Source: Chelativorans sp. AA-79 (GTDB lineage Bacteria; Pseudomonadota; Alphaproteobacteria; Rhizobiales; Rhizobiaceae). From it: DNA of 64,000 nucleotides. Within the stretch, counting starts at the first letter, position 1, and each line of letters begins with the position of its first letter. Made by a program: the position numbers and the translations under genes. The DNA lies in the NCBI RefSeq assembly GCF_029457495.1, contig NZ_CP120361.1, positions 744,001 to 808,000 of the forward strand, read 5' to 3'. Of this stretch, positions 41,892 through 52,140 are shown one piece after another. The notes beneath the pieces are model-generated. The model did no database searches, had not been told where the DNA came from, and worked only from the letters and a program-made list of their open reading frames with translations.

Positions 41892-42772
41892 CGTGCGACC
41901 CTCCTGCCGGCGCGCAGCCTGGGCAGGATGAGCGCAAGCGCCACGAGAACCGCCGTGACGAGGTTGAGATCCGACGGTTTGAGGTAAAGGAGATCGGCGG
42001 AAAGCGCCAGCTGTACGGCGATGCGATAGATGACGGAGCCGATCACGCAGGCTGCGAGCGCGATCAGCATCGCGCGGCTGCGGAAGAGTGTCTCGCCCAC
42101 GATAACGGAGGCGAGACCCACCACGATCGTGCCGACGCCGGAGGTGACATCGGCGAAGCCCGAGACTTGCGCGAAAAGCGCGCCGGCGAGGCCGGTGAGC
42201 GCATTGGAAAGCCCCATCCCGACATAGATCTGACGGCCGACATCCACGCCGTTGGCGCGCGCCATGCGCGGATTGGCGCCGGCCGCCCGCATGGCCAGCC
42301 CGAAATCGCTGCCGAGGAAGCGCGCCAGAAGCAGTACGGCGATGATGATCAGGACCGCGAGCACGAGCGGGCGGACGAGGTGATCCGGCAGGCCGAGGTC
42401 GTAGAACGGGGTGATGACCGTGTCCCGGTTGAGCACCGCCATATTGGGGCGCCCCATGATCCTCAGGTTGACGGAGAAGAGCGCGATCATGGTGAGGATG
42501 GAGGCGAGCAGGTTGAGGATGCCGAAGCGCACGTTCAGAAACGCCGTCACCAGGCCGCAGGCGGCACCGCCGAGCGCGGCGATGAAACAGGCGAGCCAGG
42601 GGTTCCAGCCGGCCGTGAGCGCCACGGCGGCGACCGCGGCACCCAACGGGAAGGATCCGTCCACCGTCAGGTCCGGGAAGTCGAGGATGCGGAAGGCGAG
42701 GAAGACGCCAAGGGCGACGAAGCCGTAGACGAGGCCGAGTTCGACGGCGCCCCAGAACGCAATGGCAGACAT
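41888..42772 (-). CDS. ABC importer permease (TrpY-like)
   Basis: A 294-residue permease of the branched-chain-amino-acid/ribose type with about eight to nine helices, N-terminus AFWGAVELGLVYGFVALGVFLAFRILDFPDLTVDGSF. In relatives such as TrpY, one permease works as a homodimer with the TrpZ ATPase. It sits between the binding-protein gene (141 bp upstream) and the ATPase gene. Confidence 0.92.
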   Translation of the reverse strand: MSAIAFWGAVELGLVYGFVALGVFLAFRILDFPDLTVDGSFPLGAAVAAVALTAGWNPWLACFIAALGGAACGLVTAFLNVRFGILNLLASILTMIALFSVNLRIMGRPNMAVLNRDTVITPFYDLGLPDHLVRPLVLAVLIIIAVLLLARFLGSDFGLAMRAAGANPRMARANGVDVGRQIYVGMGLSNALTGLAGALFAQVSGFADVTSGVGTIVVGLASVIVGETLFRSRAMLIALAACVIGSVIYRIAVQLALSADLLYLKPSDLNLVTAVLVALALILPRLRAGRRVAR

Positions 42773-42873
42773 CAGAAGGAAGAACCCCGCAATCGTAAAA
42801 ATTGCACACCCCGGTGGCGCGAAGCACCCGCGAGTGCAAGCAAAAAAATGAACTGCGGCCGGAAAACCGGGTG

Positions 42874-42906
42874 AAAAGCGGCCCCCTGCCTCAGGCGAGG
42901 GGCCGC
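42874..42906 (-). terminator. Attenuator/terminator hairpin between binding-protein and permease genes
   Basis: On the minus strand GCGGCCCC (42899-42906) pairs with GGGGCCGC (42878-42885), and TTTTC follows. This is a good intrinsic terminator shape placed directly after the binding-protein gene, so partial termination could keep the binding protein in excess of the permease. Confidence 0.6.
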
Positions 42907-42913
42907 ATGATCG

Positions 42914-43867
42914 CTATTCGATCACCTTGGAAGCGCGGTCGAGCACCGCCTGGGGCAGGTCAACGCCCATGGCTTCGGCCGCCTTGCGGTTGACGACGAG
43001 ATCCGTCCCGGATGCGAAGGTGACCGGGATCGTGCCGGGATTCTCGCCCTTGAGCACGCGGACGACCACCTCGGCGGTCTCCTTGCCCACCTGGTAGTAG
43101 TTGAAGCCGACCGAAGCGAGTGTGCCGCGCTCGACCGAATCCGTATCGCCGGAGACGAGCGGGATATCGTTCTCCTCCGCGACGCCGATCAGGGATTCGA
43201 GCGCTGAAACGATCGTGTTGTCGGTGGGCACGTAGAGGGCCTGCACCTTGCCGACGGCACTGCGGGCAGCCGCCTGCACGTCGGCCGACTTGTTGGCCGG
43301 CGCCTCGACCACGGAGAGGCCCTGCTCCTCGGCGGCTTTCTTGAAGAGGTCGAGAAGCACCACGGAATTCGCCTCGCCAGGGTTGTAGACGAAGCCGATG
43401 CTCTCGGCGTCCGGAACGAGCTCCTTGATGAGCGCCACGTGATCGGAGATCGGCGACAGGTCCGAAACGCCGGTCACATTGCCGCCCGGCTCCTCGTTGG
43501 ACTTGGCCAGGCCGGCGGAGACCGGGTCGGTGACCGCAGTGAAGACCACCGGAATGTCGCGCGTGGCCGCTGCCACCGCCTGGGCGGAGGGCGTGGAGAT
43601 CGGGACGATCACATCCGGATTGTCGCCAACGAATTCTCGGGCGATCTGGGCGGCCGTCGCAGTATTGCCCTGGGCCGACTCGTAGGTGAATTCGAGGTTT
43701 TCACCTTCCTTGTAACCGGCCTCGCCCAATCCGTCGCGCACGCCGTCACGCACGGCATCCAGCGCCGGATGCTCGACGATGGCCGTCACCGACACTTTCA
43801 CGGTCTGGGCAGAGGCTGCCGTCGCCAGGGCGAGGCTCGCCGCGGCAAGCAGAAGGATCTTTCGCAT
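42914..43867 (-). CDS. ABC importer solute-binding protein (TrpX-like, DUF534)
   Basis: A 317-residue periplasmic binding protein of the ABC sub-family with DUF534, whose streptococcal member TrpX binds tryptophan. The signal peptide is about 19 residues (MRKILLLAAASLALATAASA before QTVKV). VVFTAVTDPVSAGLAKS and NVTGVSDLSP are family hallmarks. ATG 43867 begins the signal peptide; the longer upstream frame is unlikely. The ligand may be an aromatic amino acid or another small molecule, which cannot be fixed from sequence. Confidence 0.9.
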   Translation of the reverse strand: MRKILLLAAASLALATAASAQTVKVSVTAIVEHPALDAVRDGVRDGLGEAGYKEGENLEFTYESAQGNTATAAQIAREFVGDNPDVIVPISTPSAQAVAAATRDIPVVFTAVTDPVSAGLAKSNEEPGGNVTGVSDLSPISDHVALIKELVPDAESIGFVYNPGEANSVVLLDLFKKAAEEQGLSVVEAPANKSADVQAAARSAVGKVQALYVPTDNTIVSALESLIGVAEENDIPLVSGDTDSVERGTLASVGFNYYQVGKETAEVVVRVLKGENPGTIPVTFASGTDLVVNRKAAEAMGVDLPQAVLDRASKVIE

Positions 43868-44192
43868 GTATCGCTCCCTAATCTTGTGTCTTGTGTTCAG
43901 TCTTTGCCGGACAACCCCCTCCGGCCCGGTCATGCGGAAGAATTCCGCGGCTTTGAACGCATTTCTTTAAGGGATGAGGCGAGGGTTCGTCCAGATGGAG
44001 AAAGCCGCCACAGGCAAAACTTCAGGCTGCATTGCGGGCCGGCGTGGTCTTCTCATGGCAATGTCACCGGGGCCATGTACAACACGTCAGCGATGCTGCT
44101 GGTGGGGCATCGATTTGACCGGGGCACTTGTATTGTGCATTGGTATCATATTGGTTCCTATGCCCGGGGCATGATGAAGTGGAGATGAAGCG
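43868..44192. other. Divergent promoter region, no gene
   Basis: This 325-bp gap lies between the divergent TrpX-like and SIS genes. No gene or hairpin is visible. Two imperfect direct repeats, ATTGGTATC (44139-44147) and ATTGGTTCC (44150-44158), and a -35-like TTGACC (44115-44120) lie near the SIS start and could be regulatory. Confidence 0.4.
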
Positions 44193-45221
44193 GTGAGTGG
44201 ACGATCGCTGATGTTTCAGGAAACGGACGAAGCGGCGGAAGCCGTCAGCAGGCTCCTGCAGCGGGAGGAGAAGACATTTTCGGAAATCGGCCGGCTTATC
44301 GCGGAGCGGCGCCCGCCGGTCGTCACCGTTGCAGCGCGCGGTTCGTCCGACCATGCGGTCAGCTTCTTCAAATATCTGTTCGAGATCTCCTGCGGGATCC
44401 CGGTGGCGTCCATCGGGCCATCCGTCGCGTCGGTTTATCGCGCCTCGCTCCGGGTGCCGGGCGGGCTGCACATCACTGTCTCGCAGTCGGGCGCAAGCCC
44501 GGACATCATTGCCGTGCAGGACGAGGCCAAGCGCGGCGGTGCGCTGACGGTGGCGATCGTCAACGTGGCCGAGAGCCCGCTCGCGGATACGGCCGACATC
44601 GTGCTGCCCATCCATGCGGGCGAGGAGAAGAGCGTGGCGGCGACGAAGAGCTTCATCGCCTCGGCCGCCGCGCTGGCTGCGGTGACCCGGGCTGCATCGG
44701 GCAGCGAGGCGCTCGCGGCGGGGCTTGCGCGCCTGCCCGAGGCGCTGCGGACCGCCAGCGACGCGGATTACGAGCCGGCGCTGCCGTTCCTCCTCAAGGC
44801 GCAGTCGCTGTTCACCAGCGGGCGCGGGCCGGGATTTGCGATTGCTCTGGAAGCCGCGCTCAAGGCGAAGGAAACGGCGAAGCTCCACGCGGAGGCTTTC
44901 TCGCTGGCTGAACTGATGCACGGGCCGATGCAGCTCGTGGAGGAAGGTTTTCCCATCCTCGCCTTCGCGCCGGATGACGAGGCGCTCCCCTCGAGCGTTG
45001 CGGTGATGGAGCGTTTGCGTGGGATGGGCGCACGCATCGTCGCCTTCTCCTCCCGTGAGCTCGGGCAGGACACGATTGCCGTGCCCTCGACGGGTTATGG
45101 TCAGCTCGACCCGCTGGCGGCGCTGGCCGCCTACTACCGCCTGGTCGAGCGGCTGGCGCGGGAGCGCGGGTTCGATCCGGACACGCCCGACAAGCTCAAG
45201 AAGGTCACGGAGACGATCTGA
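44193..45221 (+). CDS. SIS-domain protein, glucosamine-6-phosphate deaminase-like (NagB-II/AgaS type)
   Basis: A 342-residue protein of two SIS domains related to the isomerase half of GlmS. Sugar-phosphate binding motifs are ARGSSDHAVSFFKYLFE (about 48-64) and SQSGASPDII, with HAEAFSLAELMHGPMQLVE in the second domain. It has no glutaminase domain, so it probably deaminates glucosamine-6-phosphate (NagB-II type) and not synthesises it. GTG 44193 with GGAG 8 bases upstream; ATG 44211 is possible. The stop overlaps the nagA start by one base, in keeping with an amino sugar pathway. Confidence 0.87.
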   Translation: MSGRSLMFQETDEAAEAVSRLLQREEKTFSEIGRLIAERRPPVVTVAARGSSDHAVSFFKYLFEISCGIPVASIGPSVASVYRASLRVPGGLHITVSQSGASPDIIAVQDEAKRGGALTVAIVNVAESPLADTADIVLPIHAGEEKSVAATKSFIASAAALAAVTRAASGSEALAAGLARLPEALRTASDADYEPALPFLLKAQSLFTSGRGPGFAIALEAALKAKETAKLHAEAFSLAELMHGPMQLVEEGFPILAFAPDDEALPSSVAVMERLRGMGARIVAFSSRELGQDTIAVPSTGYGQLDPLAALAAYYRLVERLARERGFDPDTPDKLKKVTETI

Positions 45222-46372
45222 TGGAAAACACCGTCCTCGCCGGCGCGCGCCTGTTCGATGGCGAACGCTTCTTTGACCGGCACGCCCTCGTCGTGGAAGG
45301 CGGGCGGGTAAAGGCCATCGTGCCGGAGGCGGAGGTTTCCGGCAAGGTGACGCGGCTGGAGGGCGGGATCCTGGCCCCGGGCTTCGTCGACGTGCAGGTG
45401 AACGGCGGCGGCGGGCGCCTGCTCAACAATGATCCCACGCCGGAGACCTTCTTCGTCGTCGCGCGGGCGCATCGGACATTCGGCACGACGGCGCTGCTGC
45501 CCACGCTGGTCACCGACACGCGCGAGGTCACGCGCAAGGCGGTCGAGGCCGCGGTCGAGGCAGCCAAGGCGGACGAGGGCGTGCTCGGCATCCATCTCGA
45601 AGGGCCGCATCTGGCGCCCGCGCGGCGCGGGGCGCATCTGGCCGAGCTCATGCGGCCGGTGGACGACGTCGATCTCGATCTTCTTTGCCGGGCGGCGGGC
45701 GGCATGCCCGTGCTGCACATCACCGTTGCCGCGGAGCAGGTGACGCCACAGCAGGTTGAGCGCCTGGCGAATGCCGGCGTGGTCGTCAGCCTCGGCCACA
45801 CCGATTGCACGAGCGAGGACGCGCGGCGTCTCTTCAATGCGGGTGCGCGCGGAATCACGCATCTCTACAACGCGATGAGCGGGTTGACGCATCGCGCACC
45901 GGGATTGGTGGGGGCCGCCCTCGATGCGGGCGATGTCTGGGGCGGCATCATCGCCGACGGGCATCACGTCGACCCTGCCGCGTTGCGTATCGCCCTGCGT
46001 GCCAAGCGCGGGCCGGGCAGGCTCTTCCACGTCACGGACGCCATGGCGCTGGTGGGCAGCAACGCGGAAAGTTTTGAACTCAATGGGCGCACGGTCCGGC
46101 GCGAGCCTGGCGAGGTCTGTTCCAAGCTCGTGCTGGAGGACGGGACGCTGGCGGGTTCCGATCTCGACATGGCGTCGGGCGTGCGCTTCGGCGTGCAGGT
46201 GCTGGAACTCCCAGTCGAGGAGTCGCTCAGGATGGCCTCCGCCTATCCGGCGACCTATCTCGGGATCGAGAAGGAGCGAGGCTTCCTGAAGCTCGGCTGC
46301 CGGGCTGATTGCATCCACCTCACCGACGACTTGCGCGTGCAACAGGCCTGGATTTCGGGCAGGGTAAGGTGA
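45221..46372 (+). CDS. nagA: N-acetylglucosamine-6-phosphate deacetylase
   Basis: A 383-residue amidohydrolase that removes acetate from GlcNAc-6-phosphate, giving glucosamine-6-phosphate for the SIS-type deaminase encoded upstream. Metal and substrate motifs are in order: FVDVQVNGGGG (about 58-68), HLEGPHLAPARRGAH, GHTDCT, THLYNAMSGLTHRAPG, IADGHHVDP and the catalytic aspartate in HVTDAMALVGS. The start overlaps the previous stop by one base. No NAG-specific transporter or GntR regulator is adjacent. Confidence 0.94.
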   Translation: MENTVLAGARLFDGERFFDRHALVVEGGRVKAIVPEAEVSGKVTRLEGGILAPGFVDVQVNGGGGRLLNNDPTPETFFVVARAHRTFGTTALLPTLVTDTREVTRKAVEAAVEAAKADEGVLGIHLEGPHLAPARRGAHLAELMRPVDDVDLDLLCRAAGGMPVLHITVAAEQVTPQQVERLANAGVVVSLGHTDCTSEDARRLFNAGARGITHLYNAMSGLTHRAPGLVGAALDAGDVWGGIIADGHHVDPAALRIALRAKRGPGRLFHVTDAMALVGSNAESFELNGRTVRREPGEVCSKLVLEDGTLAGSDLDMASGVRFGVQVLELPVEESLRMASAYPATYLGIEKERGFLKLGCRADCIHLTDDLRVQQAWISGRVR

Positions 46373-46466
46373 CCCGGCAGGAGCTTTCCGGACGGGAATG
46401 TCGGCTCTGGTCTATCGAGGAAGGTCGGGCTAGTTTGCCGTCACACAGCATGTGAGGGAAGTCGCG

Positions 46467-47108
46467 ATGGATTTCGTTCCCGATACCATCATCATCCTGC
46501 AGTTCGCGGTGGCGGTTTTCGTGCTGGCGATCACGCCCGGGCCAGACATGACGCTGTTCGTCGGGCGCGCGCTGTCGCAGGGGCGGGCGGCGGGGTTTGC
46601 CTGCATGTTCGGCGCCATGACGGGCATTGTGATCCACACGGCGCTTGTTGCGCTGGGCTTGTCGGCGCTGCTCGTGGCATCGCCCACGGCCTTCTGGATC
46701 CTGAAGATCTTCGGCGCGGGCTATCTGGTCTGGCTCGCCTGGCAGGCGCTCCGCCACGGCTCCGCTTTCAATCCGGAGGCACGCACGGGCAAGCAGGCTT
46801 CGCTCTTCAAGAACTGGGCCACCGGGCTTGGCATCAATCTGCTCAACCCGAAGATCATCCTCTTCTTCATGACCTTCCTGCCGCAGTTCGTCTCGCCGAG
46901 CGATCCGCATGCGCCGGGAAAACTGTTCTTCCTCGGCGTGCTCTTCATTCCGCTGTCGCTGCCCATCGTCGCGCCCATGGTGATCGCGGCGGACAAGTTC
47001 GCCGGGCTTCTGCGGAAGAGCCCGACAGTGACACGCGTGGTGGACTACCTGTTTGCCGGCGTATTCTCCGCCTTCGCGCTGAAGATCCTGACAGCCCAGG
47101 CGCGGTAA
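46467..47108 (+). CDS. LysE-family amino acid exporter
   Basis: A 213-residue membrane protein with six helices, LysE/RhtB family, which exports amino acids or related metabolites. It has the family start LAITPGPDMTLFVGRALSQG (about 19-38) and KNWATGLGINLLNPKIILFFMTFLP. The ATG 46467 is preferred to a GTG 15 bp upstream because AGGGAAG lies between them. It is 94 bp after nagA and converges with rlmN, so it probably has its own control. Substrate unknown. Confidence 0.9.
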   Translation: MDFVPDTIIILQFAVAVFVLAITPGPDMTLFVGRALSQGRAAGFACMFGAMTGIVIHTALVALGLSALLVASPTAFWILKIFGAGYLVWLAWQALRHGSAFNPEARTGKQASLFKNWATGLGINLLNPKIILFFMTFLPQFVSPSDPHAPGKLFFLGVLFIPLSLPIVAPMVIAADKFAGLLRKSPTVTRVVDYLFAGVFSAFALKILTAQAR

Positions 47109-47119
47109 GGGCGTGTGGC

Positions 47120-48349
47120 TCAGGCCTCGCCGTGGCCGGCGATCATCATCGCCTCGAGCTTCAGGCGCTCCGTCTTCTTCATGCGCTCCGACGCCGATTT
47201 GAGCTGCCCGCAGGCGGCGAGGATGTCGCGGCCGCGCGGGGTGCGGATCGGCGAGGCATAGCCGGCGCGGTTCACCAGCTCGGCGAATTTCTCGATCTGC
47301 TCCCAGTCCGAGCATTCATAGGCGCTGCCCGGCCACGGATTGAACGGGATCAGGTTGATCTTGGCCGGAATGCCCCGCAAGAGCCGCACCAGCTCGCGGG
47401 CGTCCTCGAGGGAATCGTTGACGCCCTTCAGCATCACATATTCGAAGGTGATGCGGCGGGCGTTCGACAGGCCGGGATAGGCGCGGCAGGCGTCGAGCAA
47501 ATCCTTCAGCGGGTATTTCCTGTTGATGGGCACAAGCTCGTTGCGAAGCTCGTCGCGCACCGCATGCAGCGAGATCGCCAGCATGACGCCGATCTCTTCG
47601 CCGGTACGGTAGATTTCAGGGACGACACCAGAGGTGGAAAGCGTGATGCGGCGCCTGGACAGCGACAGGCCTTCCCCATCCGAGGCGACGAGAAGCGCCT
47701 GCTTGACATTCTCGAAATTGTAGAGCGGCTCGCCCATGCCCATCATGACGATGTTGGTGACCTTGCGGCCTTCGGCCGGAACGATCGCGCCATCGGGCGT
47801 GTCGGCATCCGGGAAGTCGCCGAGGCGATCACGGGCGACCAGAAGCTGGTCGAGGATTTCGCCGGCCGTCAGGTTGCGCACCATCTTCTGCGTGCCGGTA
47901 TGGCAGAAGGAACAGGTGAGAGTGCAGCCGACCTGCGAGGAGATGCAGAGCGTCCCGCGGTCCTCCTCGGGGATGTAGACCGTCTCGACCTCGACGGGAC
48001 GGCCGGCGCCACGCGGCGGAAAGCGCAGAAGCCATTTGCGCGTGCCGTCCTGCGAGATCTGCTCTTCCACGATCTCCGGCCGCGCGATGGTGAAGTGCTC
48101 GTCGAGGGCGGCCCGCAGTTCCTTGGAAATGTTGAACATGCGGGAGAAATCGGAGACGCCGCGCACGTAAAGCCAGTGCCACAATTGGCGCACGCGCATG
48201 CGCACCTGCCGCTCGGGCACGCCGATGGAGGCGAGCGCGCCGGCCATCTCCTCGCGCGACAGGCCGATGAGCGCCTTCTTTTCCGCCCGCATGTCGGTGC
48301 GCAGGAACGCACGGCTTTCAGGGGTCGATGTATCGATCGTCAGGGTCAT
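47120..48349 (-). CDS. rlmN: 23S rRNA (adenine-2503-C2)-methyltransferase RlmN
   Basis: A 409-residue radical-SAM enzyme that methylates C2 of A2503 in 23S rRNA (and A37 of some tRNAs). The Fe-S cluster motif CTLTCSFC (CxxxCxxC) lies at about 144-151. SSQVG before it and the segment [15 protein letters not shown] are typical of RlmN, as is the C-terminal cysteine in ILAACGQL. Full length compared with rhizobial homologs. It is single, with its start 219 bp from the aglK gene end. Confidence 0.95.
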   Translation of the reverse strand: MTLTIDTSTPESRAFLRTDMRAEKKALIGLSREEMAGALASIGVPERQVRMRVRQLWHWLYVRGVSDFSRMFNISKELRAALDEHFTIARPEIVEEQISQDGTRKWLLRFPPRGAGRPVEVETVYIPEEDRGTLCISSQVGCTLTCSFCHTGTQKMVRNLTAGEILDQLLVARDRLGDFPDADTPDGAIVPAEGRKVTNIVMMGMGEPLYNFENVKQALLVASDGEGLSLSRRRITLSTSGVVPEIYRTGEEIGVMLAISLHAVRDELRNELVPINRKYPLKDLLDACRAYPGLSNARRITFEYVMLKGVNDSLEDARELVRLLRGIPAKINLIPFNPWPGSAYECSDWEQIEKFAELVNRAGYASPIRTPRGRDILAACGQLKSASERMKKTERLKLEAMMIAGHGEA

Positions 48350-48568
48350 GATGCTCTAACATATAGGGCGGCACCCAGGCCGCCCGCTACTCTTGCGGGC
48401 GCTCATAGCACAAGAGGCGCGCGTGGTCACCCTTTGCCGCATTTGGTGCGATGATATCCGCTTACGCGGCACATATAGGCCTAAATTCTTGATCGCCGGC
48501 GGAAGCATCCATGCCTGAACGTCCGTGCGGTAAGACGATCGAATGAGAAACCGATCCGCACCTGCCCC

Positions 48569-49657
48569 TCACAGATAAAGCAGAGAGCGGCCCTTCTCGT
48601 TGAAGAGATGCATCTTGCCGGGCTGCGCTTCCAGCGAGACGATCTCTCCCCGGGCGAATTTCTGCACTCCCGGCAGCTTTACGACCATCGGCTGCGGCGC
48701 GTTCTCGACATCGAGATAGACGTTCGTGACCTCGCCCAGGGATTCCACGATGTCCACGCGGCCGTCGATCAAGCCGCTGCCGTTGGAGGCGATCGTCAGG
48801 TCCTCGGGCCGCACGCCGAGATGGATTTCCTGACCCGTCATTCCGGCGGGCGAGGGGATGGGCAGGTCGGCCTTGCGCTGCCCGAGCGAGATGGTCGTCT
48901 GCTCGCCGGCCTTCTCGATCCGGGCGCGCTGCACGTTCATGGCGGGCGAGCCGATGAACTGGGCGACGAAGAGATTCGCCGGTCTTTCGTAAAGCTCGAT
49001 CGGCGCCCCGACCTGCTCGATATCGCCGGCCGAAAGCACGACGATGCGGTCGGCCAGCGTCATGGCCTCCACCTGATCATGCGTCACATAGATCATGGTG
49101 GAGTCCGGCATCGACTCCTTGAGCTTGGCGATCTCGATCCGCGTTGCGACGCGCAGGGCGGCGTCGAGATTGGAAAGCGGCTCGTCGAACAGGAACACCT
49201 TCGGGTCGCGCACGATGGCGCGGCCGATCGCGACGCGCTGGCGCTGGCCGCCGGACAGCGCCTTGGGCAGGCGGTCGAGGTAGGGGGTCAGCTGCAGGAT
49301 CTCCGCGGCTGCATGCACGCGCTTCTCGATCTCCGCCTTCGGCGCCTTGGCGATCTTCATGCCGAAAGCCATGTTGTCGTAGACACTCATATGCGGATAA
49401 AGCGCATAGGACTGGAACACCATGGCGATGCCGCGCTGCGACGGAGGGATGTCGTTCACCCGCTCCTCGCCGATATACATGTCGCCGCCGGTGATGGTCT
49501 CCAGTCCCGCGATCATGCGCAGCAGCGTGGACTTGCCGCAGCCCGACGGCCCCACAAAGACGACGAACTCGCCCGTCTTGATCTCCAGGTCGATGCCGTG
49601 GATGACCTCGGTCGCCCCGTAATTCTTCTTGATGTTCTTCATCAGAACGCCGGCCAT
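48569..49657 (-). CDS. aglK: Alpha-glucoside ABC importer ATPase AglK (UgpC/MalK type)
   Basis: A 362-residue MalK-type ATPase with Walker [15 protein letters not shown] (about 37-50), signature [19 protein letters not shown], Walker [12 protein letters not shown] and the C-terminal TOBE/regulatory domain. It follows aglG with a 72-bp gap. In Sinorhizobium the order is aglE-F-G-A-K, so aglA, the glucosidase gene, is missing between aglG and aglK. It may also serve the ATPase-less sugar importer in this window, as UgpC-type ATPases are often shared. Confidence 0.9.
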   Translation of the reverse strand: MAGVLMKNIKKNYGATEVIHGIDLEIKTGEFVVFVGPSGCGKSTLLRMIAGLETITGGDMYIGEERVNDIPPSQRGIAMVFQSYALYPHMSVYDNMAFGMKIAKAPKAEIEKRVHAAAEILQLTPYLDRLPKALSGGQRQRVAIGRAIVRDPKVFLFDEPLSNLDAALRVATRIEIAKLKESMPDSTMIYVTHDQVEAMTLADRIVVLSAGDIEQVGAPIELYERPANLFVAQFIGSPAMNVQRARIEKAGEQTTISLGQRKADLPIPSPAGMTGQEIHLGVRPEDLTIASNGSGLIDGRVDIVESLGEVTNVYLDVENAPQPMVVKLPGVQKFARGEIVSLEAQPGKMHLFNEKGRSLLYL

Positions 49658-49729
49658 CAGTGCTCTCCCCGGTTGCCCACGATGTTTCTTCCTGCCGAAT
49701 GAACAGTGATGTCGCCATCCATGCCGCGG

Positions 49730-50866
49730 TCACCCTCCCTTCACGGAGCCCGAAAGCAGCCCGCGGACGAGGTAGCGCTGCAGCGCGAAAAAGACGACGA
49801 TCGGCACCACGATGGCGACGAAGGCCGAGGCGGTGAGGATTTCCCAGTCGCCGCCGCGCGAACCGAGCAGTTCGCGCAAACGTCCCGTCAGCACGAGTTG
49901 CTCTTCATTGTTGCCCAGGAACACGGTCGCGATCAGAAGATCGTTCCACACCCACAGGAACTGGAAGATTGCGAAGGAGGCGAGCGCCGGGAAGGAAAGC
50001 GGCAGGACGATCTTGCGGAAGATCTCGAAATCCGAAGCTCCGTCCACTCTCGCGCTCTCGATGATCTCACGGGGCAGACCGGCGATGTAGTTGCGCAGGA
50101 GATACACCGCGAGCGGCAGGCCGAAGCCCGTATGGGCGAGCCAGATGCCGATAAAGGATTTTCCGACCCCGATGTCGTTGTAGAGCCTCAGGAGCGGAAT
50201 CAGCGCCATCTGCAGCGGCACCACGATCAAGCCGACGATGGTGGCCAGAAGCAGCGCCCGGCCGGGAAACTGCATCCAGGAGAGCGCATAGGCCGCATAG
50301 GCCGCGATCAGGATGGGGATCACCGTTGCGGGTATCGTCACCGTCAGCGTATTGATGAAGCTCTGGCCGATCCCTTCGGAGAACAGCACGCGCTCGTAGT
50401 TCTCGGCGGTGAATTTCGGCGCCTCGAGCGACGTGACGAAAAGGCGCTGTCCGCGGCCGCCCTCCGGCTGTTCCGGATAGGAGATCACGTAGTCGCCGTT
50501 TTCCTCCACGGTCATGGTGCCGCCGCCGCGCATCTCCGCGGTGGCACCGGGCTCGAACTCGCGCGGCCGCTGGATGGAGGTGCCGAAGGCGCTTATGCTG
50601 CCGGAGCCTTCTGCGAAGACATTGCCGCGCAGCACCCATTGCCCGTTCTCCTCGACCGCCTCCTCCGGCGGGGCGGAGCGGGCCACGATGTTGCGCTCGG
50701 CGGAAGTCAGCGCCGTCCACCAGCCGCTGACGACGAGTTGGTCCCGGTCGCGGAAGGAGGAGACGAGGATGCCGAACGTGGGGATGGTCCAGACCGCCAC
50801 GAGCAGGAGGACCGCGAGGTGAACCGCCCAGGTGAGCGCGGGGCGGGTGCCGACTGCCGTGCTCAT
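49730..50866 (-). CDS. aglG: Alpha-glucoside ABC importer permease AglG
   Basis: A 378-residue permease with the MalG-type core: coupling loop ESARVDGASDFEIFRKIVLPLSFPAL in the C-terminal half. It is about 90 residues longer than usual because of an insertion (about 45-150) between helix 1 and helix 2. That insertion carries the AglG hallmarks (WWTALTSAERNIVARSAPPEE and EPGATAEMRGGG) and probably faces the periplasm. The ATG overlaps the aglF stop by 4 bases. Confidence 0.92.
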   Translation of the reverse strand: MSTAVGTRPALTWAVHLAVLLLVAVWTIPTFGILVSSFRDRDQLVVSGWWTALTSAERNIVARSAPPEEAVEENGQWVLRGNVFAEGSGSISAFGTSIQRPREFEPGATAEMRGGGTMTVEENGDYVISYPEQPEGGRGQRLFVTSLEAPKFTAENYERVLFSEGIGQSFINTLTVTIPATVIPILIAAYAAYALSWMQFPGRALLLATIVGLIVVPLQMALIPLLRLYNDIGVGKSFIGIWLAHTGFGLPLAVYLLRNYIAGLPREIIESARVDGASDFEIFRKIVLPLSFPALASFAIFQFLWVWNDLLIATVFLGNNEEQLVLTGRLRELLGSRGGDWEILTASAFVAIVVPIVVFFALQRYLVRGLLSGSVKGG

Positions 50867-52017
50867 CGCGTTCCCTTTCTTGCCTCGCGGACGTTCCAGA
50901 TCATGATCGGTACGACCATGATCATGATGACGAGCGCAATGGTGGAGGCGCGGCCGAAGTCGAGCCCGCGGAACATCCAGTCGAACATGTAGTTGGCGAG
51001 CACCTGGGTGCCCCACTGGCCGTTCGTCATGGCGATCACGATGTCGAAGACCTTGAGGACCAGGATGGTGATCGTCGTCCACACCACGGCGATGGTGCTC
51101 CAGATCTGAGGAACCTTGATCTTGTAGAAGATCTGGAAAGGCGAGGCGCCGTCGATGATCGCCGCCTCGATGGTCTCTTCCGGAATGCCGCGAAGGGCCG
51201 CCGAGAGGATGACCATGGCGAAGCCCGTCTGGATCCAGATCAGCACCACCATGAGGAAGAAGTTGTTCCAGAGCGGAATGGTGAGCCAGGCCTGCGGCTC
51301 GCCGCCGAACGAAGTGACGATGGCGTTCAGGAGGCCGATCTGCCCGGAGCCGGCCGGACGGTAGTCGTAGATGAATTTCCAGATCACGCTGGCGCCGACG
51401 AAGGAGATCGCCATGGGCATGAAGATCAGGCTCTTGGCGATATTGCCCCAGCCGATGCGGTCGGTAAGCGTTGCCGCGATCAGGCCGAAAAACGTGGCGG
51501 CGGTGGGCACCACGATGAGCCACAGGATGTTGTTGCGCACACTTTCGCGGAAGGCGGCGTCATGGATGAGCCAGTTGTAGTTGTAGCCGCCCACCCAGTG
51601 CTCACCGTTGGGGCCGTGGAAGCTCAGAACGATCGAATTGACCACCGGGTAGACGAGATAGATGCCGAGGATGATGATCGCGGGACCGAGGAACAGCCAG
51701 GGCCGGATGGCGTTCGCCTTGGTCAGGTTGGCCGCGACATTTGCGCCCGTGCCCGGATAGATCGTATCCAGAAGCCTGTTCGAGCTCCAGAAATAGCCGA
51801 AGCAGGCGGCGACCCCGAGCACCATGACGACGAGCGCCCAGAGCAGCTTGGAGTCCGGCAGGAGGAGCGCGATGAGCGTGTACGCGGCGAGCGCGATCAC
51901 CACACTGACGGCGAGTCCGGCCGCCATGACGGCAAGCGTGACGATGACTGTGGACAGGATCGAGACCAGCTTCGACTCGGCGGCGGCCGGTGCCCGTGTT
52001 GCTTGTGACAGTGCCAC
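50863..52017 (-). CDS. aglF: Alpha-glucoside ABC importer permease AglF
   Basis: A 384-residue MalF-type permease with about seven to eight helices. The N-terminal 100 residues hold two extra helices, then IRPWLFLGPAIIILGIYLVYPVVNSIVLSF starts the conserved core. The EAA loop is EETIEAAIIDGASPFQIFYKIKVP. GTG at 52017 is the start. It lies 168 bp after aglE, with a hairpin in the gap, and overlaps aglG by 4 bases. Confidence 0.92.
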   Translation of the reverse strand: MALSQATRAPAAAESKLVSILSTVIVTLAVMAAGLAVSVVIALAAYTLIALLLPDSKLLWALVVMVLGVAACFGYFWSSNRLLDTIYPGTGANVAANLTKANAIRPWLFLGPAIIILGIYLVYPVVNSIVLSFHGPNGEHWVGGYNYNWLIHDAAFRESVRNNILWLIVVPTAATFFGLIAATLTDRIGWGNIAKSLIFMPMAISFVGASVIWKFIYDYRPAGSGQIGLLNAIVTSFGGEPQAWLTIPLWNNFFLMVVLIWIQTGFAMVILSAALRGIPEETIEAAIIDGASPFQIFYKIKVPQIWSTIAVVWTTITILVLKVFDIVIAMTNGQWGTQVLANYMFDWMFRGLDFGRASTIALVIMIMVVPIMIWNVREARKGTR

Positions 52018-52140
52018 TTTTCTCCCTCCCGATCGGGCCGGGTCGCGCGCCGGCCGGAGGTTTTTTCTTGTATTGTTGTTCTACTTCTTCGTTCCTGTCC
52101 TTGCCCTCCTTGGGGCCTACAGGTGATGAGTTTAGCGCCG